Notes: generated by a model from the letters alone, not told the origin. A DNA stretch of 17,252 bases from Alphaproteobacteria bacterium (GCA_018828205.1 JAHJWA010000007.1:1-17252), one strand, 5' to 3'. Positions 1 to 7,955 are shown, counted from the stretch's first letter. Numbers and translations are program-made.

Positions 1-208
1 CGGCGAGGCGGCGGCGCGGCTGCACCTCGCGCGCGCCGCGGCCCGCCGTGCCGAGCGCGCGATGACCGCGCTGGCCGGAACCGCGCCGACCAACCCGCAG
101 GCGCTCGCCTATATCAATCGGCTCTCGGACTATCTCTTCGTGCTCGCGCGGGTCGCCAATGGCAATGGCGCCACCGACGTGAAGTGGGTTCCGGGCGCGA
201 ACCGCTAG
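1..208 (+). CDS. PduO-type cob(I)alamin adenosyltransferase, C-terminal fragment
   Basis: The open frame enters from the left edge (codons start at base 2) and ends at TAG 206-208, giving the last 68 residues. The fragment has the helix LHLARAAARRAERA, followed by YINRLSDYLFVLARVAN. This C-terminal helix pair is characteristic of the PduO/MMAB-type ATP:cob(I)alamin adenosyltransferases, where the N-R-L-S-D-Y-L-F segment helps form the active site between subunits of the trimer. By family knowledge the enzyme transfers adenosyl from ATP to cob(I)alamin, making coenzyme B12 for enzymes such as methylmalonyl-CoA mutase, in the cytoplasm. The 3-hydroxybutyryl-CoA dehydrogenase starts 59 bases downstream on the same strand, so the two may share a transcript. 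The N-terminal nucleotide-binding part lies outside the window. Identification rests on the C-terminus only but the motif is distinctive. Confidence 0.85.
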   Translation, partial: GEAAARLHLARAAARRAERAMTALAGTAPTNPQALAYINRLSDYLFVLARVANGNGATDVKWVPGANR

Positions 209-213
209 CCAAG

Positions 214-226
214 CCTCTCGCAGAGG
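214..226 (+). other. Short hairpin between adenosyltransferase and hbd
   Basis: CCTCT (214-218), CGC loop, AGAGG (222-226): a perfect 5-bp stem six bases after the adenosyltransferase stop. There is no T-run after it, so it is a weak candidate for a terminator or transcript-processing hairpin, and it may be chance in GC-rich DNA. Confidence 0.2.
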
Positions 227-267
227 GATAACAGCCGCGCTTTGCTGCAAGTGCGAAGGGATTTTCG

Positions 268-1152
268 ATGATCAAGCCGATGACCGATACAGTGGCCGTG
301 ATCGGTGCCGGCCAGATGGGCTCGGGCATCGCCCAGACCGTGGCGATGCATGGCGTCGACGTCCTGCTCGCCGATGTCGATCTCGCCACCGCGCAGGCCT
401 CGGTCGCGCGCATCGACGCCGCGCTGGGCAAGCTGGTCGGCAAGGGCAAGATGGAGATCGCCGAGGCGGAAGCCACGCTCGCGCGGATCACACCGATCGG
501 CGATTACGCGCCCATGGCCCAGGCCGAGCTGATCATCGAGGCGGCGACCGAGCGCGAGGAAATCAAGCAGGCGATCTTCGAAAAGGCCGGCAAACTGCTC
601 GGCGCCGAGGCGATCCTGGCCTCCAACACCAGCTCGATCCCGATCACCCGCATGGCCAATTTCTCGCCCGATCCGGCGCGTTTCATCGGGCTGCATTTCT
701 TCAACCCGGTGCCGGTGATGAAGCTGATCGAGGTGATCCCCGGGCTCGCCACCAGCGAGGCAACGACGCAGCGCACCGTGGCCTTCGCCGAGGCGCTGGG
801 CAAGGAAGTGGTGCTCAGCCAGGACCAGCCCGGTTTCGTCGTCAACCGCATCCTGCTGCCGATGATCAACGAGGCGGTGTTCGTGCTCGGCCAGGCGACC
901 GCGGGGATCGCGGATATCGACAAGGGCTGCCGGCTTGGGCTCAACCATCCGATGGGGCCCTTGCAGCTCGCCGATTTCGTCGGGCTCGACACCTGCCTCG
1001 ATATATTGATGGTGCTCTACAAGACCACCCGCGATTCCAAATACCGCCCGGCGCCGCTGCTGGTGAAATATGTCGAGGCCGGCTGGATGGGGCGCAAGAC
1101 CGGGCGCGGCTTCTACGATTACACCGGCGAGGAGCCGATCCCGACGCGCTAG
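268..1152 (+). CDS. hbd: 3-hydroxybutyryl-CoA dehydrogenase
   Basis: A 294-residue cytoplasmic NAD(P)-dependent dehydrogenase that interconverts 3-hydroxybutyryl-CoA and acetoacetyl-CoA, used in short-chain fatty acid, PHB-related or aromatic degradation pathways. The N-terminal Rossmann fold carries VIGAGQMGSG (G13, G15, G18). The catalytic residues of the family are visible: S122 in SNTSS, H143 in GLHFFNPVPVMKLIE, E155 in the same block, and N193 in GFVVNRIL. The C-terminal all-alpha domain has the family block NHPMGPLQLADFVGLD, and the protein ends shortly after GRKTGRGFYDY. Length is normal for the stand-alone enzyme (about 280-300). The start at 268 has GAAGGGA at 254-260 at usable spacing; a second ATG at 280 would remove only four residues. 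The frame is intact. The exact acyl-CoA chain-length preference cannot be read from sequence, and paaH or mmgB would be alternative names. Confidence 0.93.
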   Translation: MIKPMTDTVAVIGAGQMGSGIAQTVAMHGVDVLLADVDLATAQASVARIDAALGKLVGKGKMEIAEAEATLARITPIGDYAPMAQAELIIEAATEREEIKQAIFEKAGKLLGAEAILASNTSSIPITRMANFSPDPARFIGLHFFNPVPVMKLIEVIPGLATSEATTQRTVAFAEALGKEVVLSQDQPGFVVNRILLPMINEAVFVLGQATAGIADIDKGCRLGLNHPMGPLQLADFVGLDTCLDILMVLYKTTRDSKYRPAPLLVKYVEAGWMGRKTGRGFYDYTGEEPIPTR

Positions 1153-1154
1153 GC

Positions 1155-1180
1155 GGAACCGCCCGCCCGCGCCGCTCGTT
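1155..1180 (+). promoter_or_regulatory. Candidate EcfG (general stress sigma factor) promoter
   Basis: GGAAC at 1155-1159 and CGTT at 1177-1180 are separated by exactly 17 bases. This matches the published alphaproteobacterial EcfG/SigT consensus GGAAC-N16-18-CGTT. It lies three bases after the hbd stop and places a transcription start near 1186-1190, about 15 bases before the ATG at 1203 with the ribosome site AAAGGAG in between. Position, spacing and the hydrophilic product downstream all fit. It remains a sequence match without expression data. Confidence 0.6.
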
Positions 1181-1202
1181 CGGGTATCAAAGGAGCTTTG
1201 AC

Positions 1203-1565
1203 ATGAGCGATAAGAACAGCACGCGGCCCGACGTCGGCGAAAGCAAAGAAGCGCGGATGGCCGATCAGGCCCCCGAGATGCACAATGACGAGCAGGACGA
1301 TCACCGCAATCAGGCGCAGCAGGTTGCGACCGAGGCGCAGCAACTGACGCCTGAAACCGGCTCGCCGACCGAAAGCGTCAAGAGCGACAATTCCTCGGGG
1401 TTGATGGGCGATTCGACCCAGGATCTGGTCGACCACATGCGCGACATGGAGAGCTCGGGCCGGGTCGATATGGACGCCTTCCAGGGCGAGCCCAATCACG
1501 ACGACAATGTCGACAAATACGGCAAGGGCCACAAACCCGACGGCCTGCGCGGCGACGGGACCTGA
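1203..1565 (+). CDS. Small acidic hydrophilic protein, probably disordered, stress-linked
   Basis: This 120-residue product is not assigned to a named family. The composition is extreme: rich in D, E, Q, N, S and G, almost no aromatic residues, no stretch hydrophobic enough for a membrane helix, no signal peptide and no cysteine. Much of it is expected to be intrinsically disordered; the only helix-like part is around TQDLVDHMRDMESSGRVDMDAF (residues 78-99). The start ATG has a strong ribosome site, AAAGGAG at 1190-1196, six bases upstream, which together with third-position GC argues for a real gene. Directly ahead lies a GGAAC-N17-CGTT promoter, so expression under the general stress response is the best inference. 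It converges on mutS with nine bases between the ends. A hydrophilin-like protective role is possible but not shown. Confidence 0.75.
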   Translation: MSDKNSTRPDVGESKEARMADQAPEMHNDEQDDHRNQAQQVATEAQQLTPETGSPTESVKSDNSSGLMGDSTQDLVDHMRDMESSGRVDMDAFQGEPNHDDNVDKYGKGHKPDGLRGDGT

Positions 1566-1574
1566 CGAAGGTGA

Positions 1575-1612
1575 TCAAGCGGGATCGTGGGGTTCGCCCG
1601 CATCCCGCTTGA
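1575..1612. terminator. Long inverted repeat over the mutS stop, possible bidirectional terminator
   Basis: TCAAGCGGGAT (1575-1585) and ATCCCGCTTGA (1602-1612) are perfect 11-bp reverse complements. The 16-base loop holds an inner GGG-TTCG-CCC hairpin (1590-1599) with a stable TTCG tetraloop. The repeat sits exactly where the 120-residue gene and mutS converge, and includes the mutS stop codon. There is no T-run on either side, so it is not a textbook intrinsic terminator; it may stop transcription less directly or protect 3' ends. Confidence 0.45.
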
Positions 1613-4262
1613 GTTCGTAGAGAAAATCGAGCGCCTCGCGCGGGCTGAGCCGGTCGACATCGAGCGCCTCGAGCCGATCGCGTAAAGCGTCGGTTTCGCG
1701 CTCTTCGGCCGCGATGCTGGCGGCAAACAGCGGCAGTTCGCCCAAGCCCGCCGCCAGTCCGCCGGTCGCCGCACGGCCCTTTTCGAGCTTGTCGAGCACC
1801 GATTTGGCGCGTTTGAGCACCGGCTGCGGGACCCCCGCCAGCCGCGCCACTGCGAGCCCGTAGCTGCGATCCGCGGCACCCTCGGCGAGTTCGTGGAGAA
1901 GCACCAGGTCGCCCTTCCATTCGCGCGCGCGAACATGGTGCAGGCTCAATGAATCGCAGGTCTCGGCCAGCCGCGAGAGCTCGTGGTAATGCGTCGCGAA
2001 CAGGCAGCGGCAGCGCAGCGTCTCGTGCACCGCCTCGACCACCGCCCAAGCCAGCGCCATCCCGTCATAGGTCGAGGTGCCGCGCCCGACCTCGTCCAAG
2101 ATCACGAAACTCCGCTCGGTTGCCTGCGCGAGGATCGCCGCGGTCTCGACCATCTCGACCATGAAGGTCGAACGCCCGCGCGCCAGATTGTCCGAGGCGC
2201 CGACCCGGCTGAACAAGCGGTCGGCGATCCCCACCTTCGCTCTGGTCGCGGGCACGAAACTGCCCGCCTGCGCCAGCAGCAGGATCAGCGCGTTCTGGCG
2301 CAGGAAAGTCGATTTGCCGCCCATATTGGGACCGCCGATCAGCCACAGCCGGTCCTCGGTCGAGAGCATGCAGTCGTTGGCGACGAAACGCTCATTGCCG
2401 CGCGACAGCGCCTGCTCGACCACCGGGTGGCGGCCGGCCTCGATCGCGAGGCAAGGTTCGTCGGTCAGTTCCGGCCTGCACCAGTCGCCCTCGACCGCGC
2501 GTTCGGCGAGCCCGGCGGCAACATCGATCCGCGCCAGCGCCTCGGCGGTCGCGGCGATCGCCTCGCGCCGCGCGATCACCTCGCCGACCAGCGTCTCGAA
2601 ATGCGCATCCTCCGCCGCCAGCGCGTGCCCGCCCGCCTCGGCGATCCGGGTCGCTTCCTCGTGCAGCCCCAGCGAATTGAACCGCACCGCGCCCGCCATG
2701 GTCTGGCGGTGGCTGAAGCCGCTGTCCGCCGCCATCAGCCGGTCGGCATGCTTGGCCGGAACCTCGATGAAATAGCCCAGCACCTTGTTGTGCTTGATCT
2801 TGAGCGAGGGGGTGCCGGTCTCGTCGCGATATTTCGCCTCGAGCGCGGCGATCGCGCGGCGGGCATTGCCGCTGGTCTCGCGCAGCGCGTCGAGCGCGTG
2901 GTCGTAGCCCGCGGCGATGAAACCGCCCTGGCTGCGCTCGGTCGGGGGCGAGGGGACCAGCGCCAGATCGAGGTGATCGACCAGCTCCGCATGCCCGCCC
3001 AGCGCTCCGGTGGTCCGCGCGAGCAGCTCGGGCAGATCGCTGCCCGCCTGCAGCAGGTCACGGATCCGCCGTGCCTCGGACAATCCGTCGCGCACCTGTC
3101 CCAGATCGCGCGGGCTGCCGCGCCCCGCGACCACCCGCCCCAGCGCGCGGCCCACGTCGGGCGCCCCGCGCAGCAGGGCGCGCAGATCGGCGCGCAGCAG
3201 CGGATCGGCCTGGAAATGCTGCACCGCCGCCAGCCGCGCCGCGATCGCGGTCCGTTCGGCAAGCGGCGCGGCCAGATCCTCGGCCAGCAGCCGCGCGCCC
3301 GCGCCGGTGACACAGCGATCCACCGTCGCCAGCAGGCTGCCCTCGCGTCCCCCCGATTGCGCGGCGAGGATCTCGAGGCTCGACCTTGTGGCCGCATCCA
3401 TCGCCAGATGCGCCGCCGCGCCGCGCGCGCGGGGCGGCAGCAGGAAGGGCATCTCGCCGCGCCCGGCGTGGTCGAGATAGGCCAGCAGCCCGCCCGCCGC
3501 CGCGAGCATCGCCCGCGTGAAATCGCCCAGCCCGTCCAGCGTGGCGAGCCCGTGCAATTGCCTGAGCCGCACCTCGCCGTCCTCGCTGCGGAACTCGCCG
3601 CGCGGGCGAAGGGTGGCCTGCGCAAAGTGATCCCCCGCGAAGGCGGGGGTCTCGGGCCGCTGGCGATCCGTTTGCGGCCTGAGGTCCCCGCCTGCGCGGG
3701 GACTCGCGCCCCAATCATCGGGCAGCACCAGTTCGCTCGCGCCCAGCCGCGCCAGCGCCGCATCGAGCGCTTCGGGCGCGCATTGTTCCAGCTCCATCTG
3801 CCCGGTCGAAATGTCGCAAGCGGCGATCCCGACCGCATCGCGCAAGGGGGCGAGCGCGACCAGCAGATTGGCCCGGCGCGGGTCGAGCAGCGCGTCCTCG
3901 GTCAGCGTGCCCGCGGTGACGAAGCGGACGATGTCGCGCGCAACCAGCGCCTTGGAGCCGCCGCGCCGCTTGGCTTCCTCGGGGGTCTCGACCTGCTCGG
4001 CGATCGCCACCCGGCAGCCGCCGCGGATCAGCCGCGCGAGATAGCCTTCGGCCGCATGCACCGGCACCCCGCACATCGGCACCGGCTCGCCGTCATGCGC
4101 GCCGCGGCTGGTCAGCGCGATGTCGAGGATGCCGGCCGCTACCCTGGCATCCTCGAAGAACAGCTCGAAGAAATCGCCCATCCGGTAGAACAGCAGCGCA
4201 TCCCCCGCCTGCTGCTTGAGCGCGTGGTATTGCTGCATCATCGGGGTGTCGCCGCCGGCCAT
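1575..4262 (-). CDS. mutS: DNA mismatch repair protein MutS
   Basis: An 895-residue MutS, the cytoplasmic ATPase that binds mismatched bases and recruits MutL. The N-terminal domain has YRMGDFFELFFEDA with the mismatch-stacking motif F31-x-E33. The connector, lever and clamp regions follow, then the ABC-type ATPase: Walker A GPNMGGKST (residues 644-652, K650) and Walker B ILDEVGRGTS (D723, E724), then FATHYHEL. Compared with E. coli MutS (F36, K620, D693), the F-x-E motif is five residues earlier but the ATPase motifs are 30 later, so about 35 extra residues lie in between. Residues 187-211 of that excess are encoded by a palindromic repeat at 3631-3703, kept in frame. The start at 4262 puts the F-x-E motif at the normal distance; no strong ribosome site is seen, and M8 or M9 are alternatives. 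It is divergent from maeB (114-base gap). The protein looks functional. Confidence 0.97.
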   Translation of the reverse strand: MAGGDTPMMQQYHALKQQAGDALLFYRMGDFFELFFEDARVAAGILDIALTSRGAHDGEPVPMCGVPVHAAEGYLARLIRGGCRVAIAEQVETPEEAKRRGGSKALVARDIVRFVTAGTLTEDALLDPRRANLLVALAPLRDAVGIAACDISTGQMELEQCAPEALDAALARLGASELVLPDDWGASPRAGGDLRPQTDRQRPETPAFAGDHFAQATLRPRGEFRSEDGEVRLRQLHGLATLDGLGDFTRAMLAAAGGLLAYLDHAGRGEMPFLLPPRARGAAAHLAMDAATRSSLEILAAQSGGREGSLLATVDRCVTGAGARLLAEDLAAPLAERTAIAARLAAVQHFQADPLLRADLRALLRGAPDVGRALGRVVAGRGSPRDLGQVRDGLSEARRIRDLLQAGSDLPELLARTTGALGGHAELVDHLDLALVPSPPTERSQGGFIAAGYDHALDALRETSGNARRAIAALEAKYRDETGTPSLKIKHNKVLGYFIEVPAKHADRLMAADSGFSHRQTMAGAVRFNSLGLHEEATRIAEAGGHALAAEDAHFETLVGEVIARREAIAATAEALARIDVAAGLAERAVEGDWCRPELTDEPCLAIEAGRHPVVEQALSRGNERFVANDCMLSTEDRLWLIGGPNMGGKSTFLRQNALILLLAQAGSFVPATRAKVGIADRLFSRVGASDNLARGRSTFMVEMVETAAILAQATERSFVILDEVGRGTSTYDGMALAWAVVEAVHETLRCRCLFATHYHELSRLAETCDSLSLHHVRAREWKGDLVLLHELAEGAADRSYGLAVARLAGVPQPVLKRAKSVLDKLEKGRAATGGLAAGLGELPLFAASIAAEERETDALRDRLEALDVDRLSPREALDFLYELKRDAGEPHDPA
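3631..3703. repeat. REP-like double-hairpin element inserted in frame in mutS
   Basis: The element has two inverted halves. The left hairpin is CCCCCGC-GAAG-GCGGGGG (3632-3649). The right is GTCCCCGC-CTGC-GCGGGGAC (3684-3703). Between them CTCGGGCCGC (3651-3660) and GCGGCCTGAG (3674-3683) pair with one mismatch around a 13-base centre. The two hairpins are inverted versions of one unit, as in paired REP elements. Read in the mutS frame it gives residues 187-210, including the peptide PETPAFAG. Similar palindromes yielding PAFAG-type peptides are scattered through sphingomonad genomes, from general knowledge. Confidence 0.75.
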
Positions 4263-4376
4263 GCAGCCCGAGTGCCAAGCGCGGGGTGATTCGGGAAGCG
4301 CTGCGGTCCGGCCTTTCCCCTATCGCTTCGCGGGATCGGGGGTTAGGGCGTCCTCGCAAGCGAATGGAGATGCCAG
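4263..4376. promoter_or_regulatory. Divergent mutS-maeB intergenic region
   Basis: These 114 bases separate the divergent starts of mutS and maeB and must hold both promoters or leaders. No convincing -35/-10 pair or long palindrome is visible. The only clear signal is the maeB ribosome site GGAG near 4366-4369, seven bases before the ATG at 4377. Confidence 0.4.
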
Positions 4377-6641
4377 ATGGCCGAAGAGAAGCAGACCGGT
4401 TTCACCGAGCGCGAGGCCCTGTTCTACCACGAGACGATCCGTCCGGGTAAGATCGAGATCGTCGCCTCCAAGCCGATGGCGACCCAGCGCGACCTCAGCC
4501 TCGCCTATTCGCCCGGCGTCGCGCATCCGGTCCAGGCGATCGCCGACGATCCCGCCAACGCCGCGCGCTACACGGCGCGTTCCAACCTCGTCGCGGTGAT
4601 CTCCAACGGCACCGCGATCCTGGGCATGGGCAATCTCGGCGCGCTTGCCGCCAAGCCGGTGATGGAAGGCAAGGCGGTGCTGTTCAAGCGCTTCGCCGAT
4701 GTCGATGCGATCGATATCGAGCTCGACACCGAGGATCCCGAAGCCTTCATCAACGCGGTCGCGCTGATGGAGCCGACCTTCGGCGGGATCAATCTGGAAG
4801 ACATCAAGGCGCCCGAGTGCTTTATCATCGAGGCCGCGCTGCGCGACAAGATGAACATCCCGGTGATGCATGACGACCAGCACGGCACCGCGATCATTGC
4901 GGTGGCGGGGCTGATCAACGCCTGCGAACTGACCGGGCGCCAGCTCAAGGACTGCAAGATGGTGGTCGCCGGCGCCGGCGCCGCGGCGCTCGCCTGCACC
5001 GCGCTGGTCAAGTCGATGGGCATGCCGCACGAGAACGTCATCGTCTGCGACCGCGACGGCCCGATCTATCGCGGCCGCGAGGAGAGCATGGACCAGTGGA
5101 AGAGCGCGCATGCGGTCGACACCGACGCGCGCAGCCTCGAGGCGGCGCTGGTCGGCGCCGACATTTTCCTCGGCCTTTCCGCCGCCGGGGCGCTGGCGCC
5201 CGAATGGGTCGCGCATATGGCCGACCAGCCGATCATCTTCGCGATGGCCAACCCGATACCCGAGATCATGCCCGAGGAAGCGCGCGCGGTGCGCCCCGAT
5301 GCGATCATCGCCACCGGGCGCAGCGACTATCCCAACCAGGTCAACAACGTCCTGGGCTTCCCCTTCATCTTCCGCGGCGCGCTCGACGTCCAGGCGACCA
5401 CGATCAACGAGGAGATGAAGATCGCCGCCGCCGAGGCGATCGCCCGGCTGGCGCGCGAACGCGTCCCCGAGGAAGTCGCGGCGGCCTACGGCGTCAACCA
5501 CCAGTTCGGGCGCGACTACATCATCCCCGCGCCCTTCGATCCGCGGCTGATCGAGGTGGTCTCCTCCGCGGTCGCCAGGGCGGCGATGGATTCGGGCGTG
5601 GCGCTCAAGCATATCGAGGATTTCGACGAATACGCGCACCGGCTCAAATCGCGGCTCAACCCGACCACCGCCGCGCTGACCAATATCTACAGCCTCGCCA
5701 AGGCCAACCCCAGCCGGATGGTCTTCGCGGAGGCGGAAGAGGAAGTGGCGCTGCGCGCCGCGATCCAGTTCCGCGATTTCGGCTATGGCGAACCGATCCT
5801 GGTCGGCCGCACCGAGAAGGTGCGCGAGAAGCTGGTCGAGCTCGCGGTCGACGATCCCGACAGCTACATCATCGAGAATTCGGCCTTGTCGGACAAGGTC
5901 CCGGCGATGAACGCCTATCTCTACAAGCGGCTGCAGCGCCGCGGCTACACCGAGCGCGATGTCGCGCGGATGGTCAATCAGGAGCGCAACGTCTTCGCCG
6001 CGCTGCTGGTGGCGCTGGGGCATGGCGATGCGATGATCACCGGTCTGACCCGCACCTTCAGCCAGAGCGCGCGCGAAGTGGGGCGGGTGCTCGATCCCAA
6101 GCCCGGTGCGACGCCCTTCGGCATCCACATGATGATCGGCAAGAACCACACCACCTTCCTCGCCGACACCACCATCAACGAGCGGCCGACCGCGGAGGAA
6201 CTCGCGCATATCGCCACCGAGACCGCCTCGGTGGCGCGGCGGATGGGCCACGAACCGCGGGTCGCCTTCCTGTCCTATTCGACCTTCGGCAATCCCTCGG
6301 GGCAATGGCTCGACAATATCCGCGCCGCGGTGGCGCTGCTCGACCAGCAGGACCCGGGCTTCGAATACGAGGGCGAGATGGCGCCCGATGCCGCGCTCAA
6401 CCCCAAGGTGATGAAGCTCTACCCCTTCAGCCGGTTGTCGGGCCCCGCCAATGTGCTGGTCATGCCCGGGCTGCAATCGGCCAATCTCTCGGCCAAGCTG
6501 CTGCGCGAGCTGGGCGGCGAGGCGACGATCGGGCCGATGATGATCGGGATGGAGAAACCCGTCCAGATCGCCCCGATGACCGCGATCGCCCCCGACATGC
6601 TCACGCTGGCGGTGCTGGCGAGCGCCGGGGTGGTGGGTTAG
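4377..6641 (+). CDS. maeB: NADP-dependent malic enzyme with phosphotransacetylase-like tail
   Basis: A 754-residue bacterial MaeB that oxidatively decarboxylates malate to pyruvate with NADP, supplying NADPH and linking the TCA cycle to C3 metabolism. The malic domain (about 20-160) has AYSPGVA with the catalytic Tyr44, the Lys99 region GKAVLFKRFADVDAIDIELD, the metal residues in LEDIKAPECF (E141, D142) and MHDDQHGTA (D166, D167). The NAD(P)-binding domain follows with VVAGAGAAALA (about 197-207) and FAMANPIPEIMPEEA. From about residue 430 to the end is a domain resembling phosphate acetyltransferase (FAEAEEEVALRAAIQFRDFG, LSYSTFGNPSG, VLVMPGLQSANLSAK), known in this family as a non-catalytic regulatory part that can respond to acetyl-CoA. 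Length is normal for the fused type. The ATG at 4377 has GGAG seven bases upstream. It ends 18 bases before the convergent Nramp gene stop. Confidence 0.96.
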   Translation: MAEEKQTGFTEREALFYHETIRPGKIEIVASKPMATQRDLSLAYSPGVAHPVQAIADDPANAARYTARSNLVAVISNGTAILGMGNLGALAAKPVMEGKAVLFKRFADVDAIDIELDTEDPEAFINAVALMEPTFGGINLEDIKAPECFIIEAALRDKMNIPVMHDDQHGTAIIAVAGLINACELTGRQLKDCKMVVAGAGAAALACTALVKSMGMPHENVIVCDRDGPIYRGREESMDQWKSAHAVDTDARSLEAALVGADIFLGLSAAGALAPEWVAHMADQPIIFAMANPIPEIMPEEARAVRPDAIIATGRSDYPNQVNNVLGFPFIFRGALDVQATTINEEMKIAAAEAIARLARERVPEEVAAAYGVNHQFGRDYIIPAPFDPRLIEVVSSAVARAAMDSGVALKHIEDFDEYAHRLKSRLNPTTAALTNIYSLAKANPSRMVFAEAEEEVALRAAIQFRDFGYGEPILVGRTEKVREKLVELAVDDPDSYIIENSALSDKVPAMNAYLYKRLQRRGYTERDVARMVNQERNVFAALLVALGHGDAMITGLTRTFSQSAREVGRVLDPKPGATPFGIHMMIGKNHTTFLADTTINERPTAEELAHIATETASVARRMGHEPRVAFLSYSTFGNPSGQWLDNIRAAVALLDQQDPGFEYEGEMAPDAALNPKVMKLYPFSRLSGPANVLVMPGLQSANLSAKLLRELGGEATIGPMMIGMEKPVQIAPMTAIAPDMLTLAVLASAGVVG

Positions 6642-6659
6642 CGGTCACAAAAGCACAGC

Positions 6660-7955
6660 TCAGCCGGCGAAGAACGACCAGAGCTGCTGCAGGCACAGCA
6701 CGAAGAACAGCAGCGCCGCGGCGCTCAGCACCAGGTTCGACAGCCAGCCGTTGCGGTCCGCGGCGGGGACTCGGTGCGAGTTGAGCAGCAACAGCAGCGT
6801 GATCGCCAGGAACGGCATGAAGAAGGCCCCGACCATGCCGTAGATGATGACGAGGAGGAAAGGCTCCTCGAAGAACAGCAGCGCCATCGGCGGGAAGGTC
6901 AGCCAGACCAGGAACAGCCGGAACGGCCAGCGGCGCTCGGGATGCTCGCTGCGCTCGCTGCGCCCGCGGACATGCTCGACGAAGTCCGAGAACAGCAGGC
7001 TGACCCCGTGCCAGACGCCGAACAGCGAGGACATCGCGGTGGCCGCGAAGCCGAGCAGGAAGGCGATCGCGACCGGGCGCCCGAAGCGCTCCTCAAGCAC
7101 GTCGGTGAGGTTGAGCAGCCCGCGGTCGCCCGCCGCCAGCGCGATCTGCGCGCTGTGAAGCAGCTCCGCCCCGACGATCAGCATCGCGACGACGAAGATT
7201 CCGGTGACGACGTAGCCGGTGCAATTGTCCAGCCGCATCATCGGGATCCACGCCGGACCGTGCCATCCCTTGGTGTTGACCCAATAGCCATAGGCCGCGG
7301 TGGTGATCGTCCCGCCGACCCCGCCGATCAGCCCCAATGTGTAGAACACCGACCCCTCGGGCAGCGAAGGGACCAGCCCGCCCATGATGTCTCCCAGCCC
7401 CGGGGCCACCAGGATGGCGAGCCCGGTCATCACCACGAACATGATCGCGACCAGAACCTTCATCACCCGCTCGAAGGTCTCGTAGCGGTTGAGCGCGACG
7501 AACAGGAAGCTCGTGATGCCCGCGATTACCGCCCAGGCGGGGAGCGGCAGGATCGGAAACAACGCGGCGAGCGGCAGCGCGGTCGCGCTCATCGCGGTGG
7601 CGCCGTAGATGAACCCCCAGACCATGATGTAGATGCCGAAATACCAGCTGGTCCACGACCCCAGCGAGCGCCAGCCCTCAAAGATCGTGGTCTGGGTGGC
7701 GAGGTGATAGCGCGCCGCGCCTTCGGAGAGCGCGATCTTGACCACGCAGCCGAGCACCGCCGCCCACAGCAGCGCATAGCCGAAGCGCGATCCGGCGATG
7801 AGCGTCGCGACCAGATCGCCGGCCCCCACGCCGGTCGCGGCGGCCACGATCCCGGGACCGATCAGCTTCCAGCGCCCGGCGCGCGGGGGTGCGGTTGCAG
7901 CTTCGGAGGGCGGGTTCGGGGTCTCGGCTGCGAAACCGCGCTCGTCTTCGTTCAT
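6660..7955 (-). CDS. Nramp-family transporter lacking the canonical metal-site motifs
   Basis: A 431-residue inner-membrane protein with a polar 28-residue N-terminus and about eleven hydrophobic segments, in the LeuT-fold Nramp (SLC11/MntH) family. The first segment reads LIGPGIVAAATGVGAGDLVAT (residues 31-51). In MntH this position reads DPGN, whose Asp and Asn bind the transported metal; here it is GAGD (44-47). The segment matching helix 6 is GGTITTAAYGYW (214-225), where MntH has the Met-Pro-His motif; the metal-contacting Met is absent. Such variants are a recognised Nramp-related group in proteobacteria and are usually annotated as divalent metal transporters, but Mn/Fe selectivity should not be assumed. 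The start has CTCC (GGAG on the minus strand) at 7964-7967, eight bases upstream. Divergent from the antiporter and convergent with maeB. Confidence 0.85.
   Translation of the reverse strand: MNEDERGFAAETPNPPSEAATAPPRAGRWKLIGPGIVAAATGVGAGDLVATLIAGSRFGYALLWAAVLGCVVKIALSEGAARYHLATQTTIFEGWRSLGSWTSWYFGIYIMVWGFIYGATAMSATALPLAALFPILPLPAWAVIAGITSFLFVALNRYETFERVMKVLVAIMFVVMTGLAILVAPGLGDIMGGLVPSLPEGSVFYTLGLIGGVGGTITTAAYGYWVNTKGWHGPAWIPMMRLDNCTGYVVTGIFVVAMLIVGAELLHSAQIALAAGDRGLLNLTDVLEERFGRPVAIAFLLGFAATAMSSLFGVWHGVSLLFSDFVEHVRGRSERSEHPERRWPFRLFLVWLTFPPMALLFFEEPFLLVIIYGMVGAFFMPFLAITLLLLLNSHRVPAADRNGWLSNLVLSAAALLFFVLCLQQLWSFFAG

Noticed and set aside
1983..4289. Long plus-strand open frame (768 codons) opposite mutS
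   Set aside because: It is the antisense shadow of mutS in GC-rich DNA: Arg/Gln/His-rich, no domain, no ribosome site, while mutS on the other strand has all family motifs.
4320..6476. Long minus-strand open frame opposite maeB
   Set aside because: Composition (His, Asp, Arg, Gly repeats) is typical of an antisense shadow. maeB carries complete catalytic motifs on the plus strand.
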